The notes beneath the pieces were generated by a model. It ran no database searches, was not told the origin of the DNA, and saw only the letters and a list, made by a program, of their open reading frames with translations. Shown piece by piece: positions 5,704 to 11,721 of a stretch of DNA of 11,721 nucleotides (position 1 is the first letter of the stretch; the number at the start of each line of letters is the position of its first letter). The stretch lies in NCBI GenBank assembly GCA_002382645.1, contig DFYP01000144.1, positions 1 through 11,721 of the forward strand, given 5' to 3'. A program made the position numbers and the translations under genes. The DNA is from Desulfovibrio sp. UBA4079. GTDB taxonomy: Bacteria; Desulfobacterota; Desulfovibrionia; Desulfovibrionales; Desulfovibrionaceae.

Positions 5704-6462
5704 ATGGACAACACGCGCCGGGCGTTCTGGATCGCGGCCCTGGTTCTGCTCTGCTGGTCCTGCGGGCCGCGGCCCGGAAGCCGCGACAAGGTCGTCACGC
5801 CCCTGGACCCCTCGGGCCAATGCCTCCTGGTGCTCTCCGCGGACTGGACCGCCACCCAGGGCGCGCTGCGGGCCTATGAGCGCTCCTGGACCGGGTCCTG
5901 GAAGGCCGTGGGCCCGGAGATCCCCGTGTACCTGGGCCGTTCGGGCCTGGGCTGGGGCCGGGGCCTGCACCCGGAACAGGCCGGGGAGCCCCGCAAGGCC
6001 GAGGGCGACGGCCGGGCCCCGGCGGGCATCTTCGCCCTGCCTTCGGCCTTTGGCCGGGCCCCGCTCACGCCGCCGCTCAAGGCCTTCCCCTTCCTGGTCA
6101 CGGACCAGGACACGGTCTGCGTGGACGACAGCGTATCATCCCGCTACAACACGGTATTCCAGGCCAAACAGGTCCCGTCCCGGAACTGGGACAGTTTTGA
6201 GCACATGCTGCGTCCCGACGGCATCTACGACCTGGGCCTGCTGGTGGAGCACAATCCGCAGCCCGCCACGCCCGAGGGCGGCTCCTGCATCTTCGTGCAC
6301 CTGCCGCACGACCCGCTCAAGCCCACCACGGGCTGCACCACCGTGCCCCGGCCGGACATGGAGCGCCTGCTCCGCTGGCTCGACGCCTCCAGGCGGCCGG
6401 TGCTGGTGCAGCTGCCCCAGGCCGAGTACGGCCGCCTCAGGGAGGTCTGGGGACTGCCCTAG
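5704..6462 (+). CDS. L,D-transpeptidase family (YkuD-like) protein, exported
   Basis: A 252-residue envelope protein. ATG 5704 follows a GGGAGGGG ribosome site. The N-terminus (two Arg, then hydrophobic residues 8-19) is a signal sequence; Cys20 in CWSCG could be lipidated, but the lipobox is not canonical. The core resembles the YkuD/ErfK fold of L,D-transpeptidases, which form 3-3 cross-links in peptidoglycan or attach proteins to it: RAPAGIFALPSAFG is the typical strand region, and FVHLPHDPLKPTTGCTTVP supplies His199 and the putative nucleophile Cys211. The arginine that commonly follows the catalytic Cys (S/T-x-G-C-x-R) is missing; Thr-Thr-Val follows instead. This points to the more divergent YafK-like or uncharacterised branch. 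It is divergent from the methyltransferase and unlinked to the cox operon, which has its own promoter. Hydrolase or amidase activity on peptidoglycan remains possible. Confidence 0.76.
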   Translation: MDNTRRAFWIAALVLLCWSCGPRPGSRDKVVTPLDPSGQCLLVLSADWTATQGALRAYERSWTGSWKAVGPEIPVYLGRSGLGWGRGLHPEQAGEPRKAEGDGRAPAGIFALPSAFGRAPLTPPLKAFPFLVTDQDTVCVDDSVSSRYNTVFQAKQVPSRNWDSFEHMLRPDGIYDLGLLVEHNPQPATPEGGSCIFVHLPHDPLKPTTGCTTVPRPDMERLLRWLDASRRPVLVQLPQAEYGRLREVWGLP

Positions 6463-6492
6463 ACCCGCGCTCGCCGGAGCGCAGAAAAATCA

Positions 6493-6521
6493 TTGCCCCT
6501 TTTTCCCGGCGTCCCTATAAA
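6493..6521 (+). promoter_or_regulatory. Putative sigma-70 promoter of the cytochrome c553 / oxidase operon
   Basis: TTGCCC (6493-6498), a 17-base spacer and TATAAA (6516-6521) lie 45 bases upstream of the c553 start codon. This is the best -10 match in the window and the only promoter candidate seen for the downstream operon. No operator palindrome for a redox or oxygen regulator is evident around it. Confidence 0.55.
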
Positions 6522-6565
6522 CTGGAACGTAATCCACCTGTTTGCACCCCAGTGCCGGAGGTTCC

Positions 6566-6874
6566 ATGAAACGGTTCGCCTGCATCCTTTCCGCCGTGCT
6601 CTTCGTTTTGCTCCTGGCAGCCGCGGGCTTCACCGCCGACGGCGCCGCGCTCTACGGCAAGTGCGCCGGCTGCCACGGCGCGGACGGCGCCAAGAAGGCG
6701 CTGGGCACGGGCCAGCCGCTCAAGGGCCTGTCCGCCGCCGACCTGTCCAAGGCCTTGAACGGCTACAAGGCCAAGACCTACGGCGGGGAGAAGAAGGCCA
6801 TCATGGAGAGCCAGGCCCAGGCTCTTTCGGCCGAGGACATTGAGGCCCTGAGCGCCTACATCTCCAAGCTCTAG
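6566..6874 (+). CDS. cyf: Monohaem cytochrome c553, periplasmic electron carrier
   Basis: A 102-residue precursor closely resembling Desulfovibrio vulgaris cytochrome c553 throughout (DGAALY, CAGCH, YGGEKKAIM, LSAYISKL at matching positions). A signal peptide ends F-T-A (22-24). The single haem is held by C33-A-G-C36-H37, with Met80 as the sixth ligand. In D. vulgaris this cytochrome is known to donate electrons to the terminal oxygen reductase, and formate dehydrogenase has been proposed as its reductant; here its place as first gene of the oxidase operon agrees. The GGAGG ribosome site (6557-6561) is only four bases from the ATG, a little tight. SCO1 begins seven bases after its stop, so the genes are surely co-transcribed. 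Being first and small, it may be made in excess over the membrane subunits. Confidence 0.94.
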   Translation: MKRFACILSAVLFVLLLAAAGFTADGAALYGKCAGCHGADGAKKALGTGQPLKGLSAADLSKALNGYKAKTYGGEKKAIMESQAQALSAEDIEALSAYISKL

Positions 6875-6881
6875 CGCGGCC

Positions 6882-7697
6882 ATGCCGAGGCTCCTCATCG
6901 TCCTGGCGCTGACGCTCTGGCCCTGGTGCCAGGCCCTGGGCCAGGACGCCCCGGCCGGGGAACCGTCGGCCCACGGTCAGCACATGGCCGAGCCGTCCCG
7001 GCCTCCGGCGGTGGGCGTCAGCGAGAAGCTCGGCGCCTTCCTGCCCGAGGACGTGGTCCTGCGCGACGAGGAGGGCCGGCCGGTGAACGTGCGCAAGCTC
7101 GTGACCCTGCCCACCATCCTGGCCCCGGTCTATTACTCCTGTCCCAATGAGTGCAACCTGCTCCAGGGCAGCCTGGCCCAGGCCCTGCCCCAGATCGGCC
7201 TGACCCCGGGCAGGGACTACCAGGTCCTCTCGGTGAGCTTCGACGAGAACGACACCCCGGCCGCGGCCAAGAGCCGCAAGCAGGACTACCTGGCCGTGGC
7301 CCACGGCTTCCCGCCGGAGGACTGGAAGTTCCTGACCGGCGACGCGGCCAGCATCCGCCGCCTCATGGACGCCATCGGCTTCGGCTTCAAGCGCGACGGC
7401 CCGGCCTTCAAGCATTCCGTGGTCCTGGTGGCGCTCTCGCCCGAGGGCAAGATCACGCGCTACCTCTACGGGGTGCGGCCCCTGGCCTTCGACATCACCA
7501 TGGCCGTCACGGACGCGGCCGAGGGCCGTCTCGGGCTCTCGGTGCAGCGGGCCGTGGCCTTCTGCTACTCCTACGACCCCGAAAGCCGGCGCTACGTCTT
7601 CGACGTCATGAAGGTGACCGGGCTCTCGGTGCTGGCCGGGGTGGGACTGTTCGTCCTGTTCCTCTTCCTCGGGGGCAGGAAACGCAAACGCGGTTGA
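6882..7697 (+). CDS. SCO1/SenC-type copper chaperone for cytochrome oxidase, C-terminally anchored
   Basis: A 271-residue thioredoxin-fold protein that should load copper into, or reduce the cysteines of, the CuA site of subunit II. The copper-binding residues are present: C87-P-N-E-C91 (CxxxC) and His178 in AFKHSVVLV. The N-terminus is a cleavable-looking signal sequence (about 1-20, ending ALGQDA); next comes a small His/Met-bearing stretch AHGQHM. A membrane helix lies at about 244-264, followed by RKRKR. So the domain is periplasmic but tethered by its C-terminus, opposite to the N-terminal anchor of mitochondrial Sco1. No good Shine-Dalgarno sequence precedes ATG 6882, seven bases after the c553 stop, so translation may depend on coupling. 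It sits directly before the subunit I gene, fitting an assembly role. Confidence 0.9.
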   Translation: MPRLLIVLALTLWPWCQALGQDAPAGEPSAHGQHMAEPSRPPAVGVSEKLGAFLPEDVVLRDEEGRPVNVRKLVTLPTILAPVYYSCPNECNLLQGSLAQALPQIGLTPGRDYQVLSVSFDENDTPAAAKSRKQDYLAVAHGFPPEDWKFLTGDAASIRRLMDAIGFGFKRDGPAFKHSVVLVALSPEGKITRYLYGVRPLAFDITMAVTDAAEGRLGLSVQRAVAFCYSYDPESRRYVFDVMKVTGLSVLAGVGLFVLFLFLGGRKRKRG

Positions 7698-7710
7698 AGC
7701 GGAGGACGGT

Positions 7711-9322
<1,612 letters not shown>

Positions 9323-9330
<8 letters not shown>

Positions 9331-9922
9331 GATGCACAAGGACTACGCCGCCGCCAAGATGGGCATGTGGCTCTTCCTGTTCACCGAGATATTGCTCTTC
9401 GGCGGGCTGTTCCTGCTCTACGCGGCCTACCGCCACCGCTTCGTCCTGGCCTTCCACCAGGCGGGCCAGGCCCTGGACGTGGTCCTGGGCGGGGCCAACA
9501 CCGTGGTGCTCATCACCAGCAGCCTGTTCGTGGCGCTCTCCATCACGGCCCTGCAGCAGGGCCGCAAGGTCCGCTGCCAGTGGTTCCTGGCCCTGACCAT
9601 CCTCATGGCCCTGGTCTTCCTGGTGAACAAGTACTTCGAGTGGTCGGCCAAGTTCAGCCACGGCATCTACCCGGGCAGCGAGCACCTGGCGCAGCTGCCG
9701 CAGGGCCAGGCCCTGTTCTACTCGCTCTATTTCGCCATGACCGGGCTGCACGGCATCCACGTGCTCCTGGGGGCCGCGCTCCTGGGGGTGGTCATGGCCT
9801 TCGTGGCCCGGGACAGGGTCCGGCAGGACGACTACGTGCTCCTGGAGAACGCCGGGCTCTACTGGCACCTGGTGGACCTGGTCTGGATCTACCTGTTCCC
9901 GCTGTTCTACCTCATCAGCTAG
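9323..9922 (+). CDS. coxC: Cytochrome c oxidase subunit III
   Basis: A 199-residue membrane protein with about five helices, the short bacterial form lacking the first two helices of the mitochondrial subunit. Its role in this family is to stabilise subunit I and sustain proton uptake and turnover. Diagnostic stretches are WLFLFTEILLFGG with the conserved membrane Glu22, SLYFAMTGLHGIHVLLG, and the C-terminal YWHLVDLVWIYLFPLFYL. The start codon lies inside the end of subunit I (ATGACTGA), so translation is probably coupled. The stop codon TAG is itself part of the ribosome site of the next gene. Confidence 0.94.
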
Positions 9923-9931
9923 GAGGCGGCC

Positions 9932-10231
9932 ATGTTGCAAGCGCACACGAACAGCGGCGGGCACATCCTGGGCAACGGCTTCCTCGCGTTCATCTGGGCC
10001 GCGCTCATGGTCTGCACGGCCATCACCGTGCTCGTGGCCCGGGTGGACCTGGGTTTCCTGAACGTGGTCGCGGCCCTGGGCGTGGCCACGGCGAAGGCCC
10101 TGCTGGTGATCCTCTTCTTCATGCACCTGCGCTACGAGAACAGCCTGCTGCGCTGGATGGTCTTCATGGCCTTCGTGATCCTGGCCATCTGCATCGGCTT
10201 CACCTTCTTCGATCTGGCCTGGAGGCCGTGA
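9932..10231 (+). CDS. Cytochrome c oxidase subunit IV (CtaF/CyoD-like)
   Basis: A 99-residue small membrane protein with three predicted helices (about 15-37, 42-65 and 73-96). The VILFFMHLRYE motif at the end of helix 2 is typical of prokaryotic cytochrome oxidase subunit IV, an accessory subunit that helps assembly or stability and binds no cofactor. AGGAGG (9921-9926) overlaps the preceding stop codon and is five bases from the ATG, so expression is tied to subunit III. In related Desulfovibrio loci the equivalent gene is often left as hypothetical. Subunit II starts seven bases after its stop. Confidence 0.88.
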   Translation: MLQAHTNSGGHILGNGFLAFIWAALMVCTAITVLVARVDLGFLNVVAALGVATAKALLVILFFMHLRYENSLLRWMVFMAFVILAICIGFTFFDLAWRP

Positions 10232-10238
10232 GGCAGAC

Positions 10239-11489
10239 ATGAGCGCGCAACTCGTCAACGCCGCCCACGAGGTGGACAAGAGCTTCCTGTTCATCTTCGG
10301 GGCCTCGGCCCTGCTGCTGGCGCTCCTGACCGCGGCCATGCTCTGGTTCGTCTTTCGCTACAACCGCAAGCGCCATCCCGTGGCGGACCAGACCGAGGGC
10401 AACCTCTGGGCCGAGATCGTCTGGACGGTTTTGCCGACCATCCTGGTCATGGGCATGTTCGTGTCCGGCTGGTCCAGCTACAAGGCCCTGCGCCAGGTGC
10501 CCGCCGGGGCCCTGGAGGTCAAGGTCACGGCCCGCATGTGGACCTGGGACTTCGAGTATGCGGGCGGCCGCAAGAGCAAGATACTCTATGCCCCGGTGGG
10601 CAGGCCCGTGAAGCTCCTGCTGTCCTCGGAGGACGTGCTCCACGGGTTCTACGCCCCGGCCTTCCGGATCAAGATCGACACCGTGCCGGGCATGACCACC
10701 TACGCCTGGTTCACGGCCGAGAAGGAGGGCGACTACGTGGTCTTCTGCTCGGTCTATTGCGGGTTGCAGCACGCCAAGATGCTCACCTCCATCCGGGCCG
10801 TGAGTCAGGCGGCCTTCGACGCCTGGCTGGCCGAGGGCGCGGTCCGGTCCGAGGAGGCCCCGGGCCGGGCCCTGCTGGAGAACAAGGGCTGCCTGGGTTG
10901 CCACAGCCTGGACGGCTCGCCCGCGGTGGGCCCAAGCTTCAAGGACCTCTGGGGCCGCAAGGTGATCCTGGTGGCCCCCAACGGGTCCAAGTCCACGGTC
11001 ACCACGGACGAGGGCTACCTGCGCCGGGCCATCCTGGGGCCCAAGGACCGCACGGTGGAGGGTTTTGACCCGATCATGCCGTCCTTCGGGGGCCAGATCA
11101 GCGAGGACGAGATGACCCTGATCCTGGACTTCCTGCGCACCGGCGGCAAGCCGCCCAAGGACGGCCGGGCCGTGGCCGAGGCCGAGGGCTGCCTGTCCTG
11201 CCACGCCGAGGACCGGAGCGTGCTGGTGGGCCCGGGCTTCCAGGGCCTCTGGGGCTCCAAGGTCACGGCCGAGGGACCCGGCGGCGAACACGACGTGCTG
11301 GTGGACCGCCAGGTGGTCCTGGAGGCCCTGAGCCTGCCCGGCAAGCTGCAGCTCAAGGGCTTTGACCCGATCATGCCCGCCTATCCCGATCTCTCGGACG
11401 AGGACCGCGAGGCCCTGCTGGGCTGGCTGGAATCCCTGGGAACCGACGGCCACAACGTCCACAGCGGGCCGGGAGGTCACACTCCGTGA
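10239..11489 (+). CDS. coxB: Cytochrome c oxidase subunit II with CuA and two fused cytochrome c domains
   Basis: A 416-residue electron-entry subunit. Two N-terminal membrane helices (about 16-40 and 57-80) lead into a periplasmic cupredoxin domain (about 92-195) with the aromatic RMWTWDFEY motif and CuA ligands His135, Cys170, Cys174, His178 and Met181. The loop is CSVYCGLQHAKM: the usual Glu between the cysteines is Val172. Two c-type haem domains follow, C218-L-G-C-H222 with Met280 and C318-L-S-C-H322 with Met379, each ending in FDPIMP and plainly duplicates. A dihaem subunit II of this kind is known from the D. vulgaris cc(b/o)o3 oxygen reductase; electrons should pass from cytochrome c553 through these haems to CuA. 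Unusually, subunit II comes after I, III and IV. The last codons overlap the next start by four bases (GTGA). No signal peptide apart from the first helix. Confidence 0.95.
   Translation: MSAQLVNAAHEVDKSFLFIFGASALLLALLTAAMLWFVFRYNRKRHPVADQTEGNLWAEIVWTVLPTILVMGMFVSGWSSYKALRQVPAGALEVKVTARMWTWDFEYAGGRKSKILYAPVGRPVKLLLSSEDVLHGFYAPAFRIKIDTVPGMTTYAWFTAEKEGDYVVFCSVYCGLQHAKMLTSIRAVSQAAFDAWLAEGAVRSEEAPGRALLENKGCLGCHSLDGSPAVGPSFKDLWGRKVILVAPNGSKSTVTTDEGYLRRAILGPKDRTVEGFDPIMPSFGGQISEDEMTLILDFLRTGGKPPKDGRAVAEAEGCLSCHAEDRSVLVGPGFQGLWGSKVTAEGPGGEHDVLVDRQVVLEALSLPGKLQLKGFDPIMPAYPDLSDEDREALLGWLESLGTDGHNVHSGPGGHTP
11064..11080 (+). repeat. 17-base exact repeat from the duplicated haem domains (second copy 11361-11377)
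   Basis: TTTGACCCGATCATGCC occurs at 11064-11080 and 11361-11377, encoding F-D-P-I-M-P around the haem-ligand methionines (Met280 and Met379). The copies are 297 bases apart, in frame. The surrounding domains are alignable at protein level but much less similar in DNA, so this stretch marks strong conservation after an older duplication. Confidence 0.8.
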
Positions 11490-11721
11490 TCCGGGACCTG
11501 CTGCGACTGGCCCGGCCCCGGGTCTGCGTCCTGGCCGGGGCCGGAACCCTGGCCGGGTACGTGCTGGCGCGCCCGGTTCCGGACCTGCGCCTGCTGGGCG
11601 TCCTGGCCGGGGCCCTGCTCCTGGCCGCGGGCTGCTCGGCCCTGAACCAGGTGCAGGAGCGTTGCGAGGACGGCCGCATGGAGCGCACCCGGCAGCGGCC
11701 CCTGCCCGCCGGCCGGCTCAC
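11486..11721 (+). CDS. ctaB: Protoheme IX farnesyltransferase (haem O synthase), N-terminal part
   Basis: The first 78 codons are visible; the gene continues past the right edge. The GTG start overlaps the subunit II stop (GTGA), and GGGAGGT (11470-11476) lies upstream. The fragment shows a first membrane segment after LLRLARPRVCVL, a second helix, then SALNQVQERCEDGRMERT and RQRPLPAGRL, the first polyprenyl-diphosphate-binding signature of UbiA-type enzymes (N-x3-E/D-x3-D, then M-x-RT-x2-RPL). CtaB/CyoE members add a farnesyl chain to haem b to make haem O for the oxidase, which fits the operon. The first acidic position is Glu rather than the commoner Asp. The second Asp-rich motif lies outside the window, so another UbiA-family prenyltransferase is formally possible. 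Confidence 0.88.
   Translation, partial: MIRDLLRLARPRVCVLAGAGTLAGYVLARPVPDLRLLGVLAGALLLAAGCSALNQVQERCEDGRMERTRQRPLPAGRL

Noticed and set aside
6467..6482. Hairpin GCGCTC-GCCG-GAGCGC after the L,D-transpeptidase gene as a terminator
   Set aside because: Only six base pairs and no adjacent T run; the nearest Ts are about 18 bases on and lie within the next promoter spacer.

Overview
The window is about two-thirds G+C and densely coded. It looks like a chromosomal segment of a Desulfovibrio-type sulfate reducer (Desulfovibrionaceae, Desulfobacterota). The main pointers are a monohaem cytochrome c553 directly upstream of a SCO1 / cox I / cox III / cox IV / dihaem cox II / ctaB operon, an order I recall for the cc(b/o)o3 oxygen reductase locus of Desulfovibrio vulgaris. 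An SH3-type NlpC/P60 lipoprotein and a solitary flgE behind a sigma-54 promoter agree with this. The assignment is inference from protein resemblance and gene order; no search was run.

Left part (1-2295), small unlinked genes: the N-terminal part of an NlpC/P60-type lipoprotein (minus strand, running off the left edge); divergently a periplasmic cyclophilin (plus); a stand-alone response-regulator receiver (minus) whose 3' end overlaps the cyclophilin by 13 bases; and a 79-residue protein of unknown function (minus) closed by a hairpin terminator at about 1996-2034.

Middle part (2296-6462), motility and envelope: flgE behind a textbook sigma-54 promoter; a Pal-type OmpA lipoprotein; a strong terminator shared by convergent genes; a TylF-like methyltransferase (minus), whose upstream region carries a 14-base exact copy of the flgE sigma-54 promoter core; and a divergent YkuD-like L,D-transpeptidase.

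Right part (6493-11721), an oxygen-reductase operon: a putative sigma-70 promoter, cytochrome c553 (electron donor), SCO1/SenC (copper delivery to CuA), subunit I (haem-copper core), subunit III, subunit IV, subunit II with CuA plus two fused c-type haem domains, then the start of a haem O synthase (cut by the right edge). All genes are on the plus strand with gaps of 0-13 bases or short overlaps. Electrons are expected to flow from c553 to the c haems of subunit II, to CuA, to the subunit I haems, to O2. The operon gives an organism of anaerobic type a means of removing or respiring oxygen.

I found no wholly new system. The most useful leads are the twin sigma-54 promoters linking flgE to an uncharacterised methyltransferase, the tandem-duplicated haem domains and altered CuA loop in subunit II, and the C-terminally anchored SCO protein.
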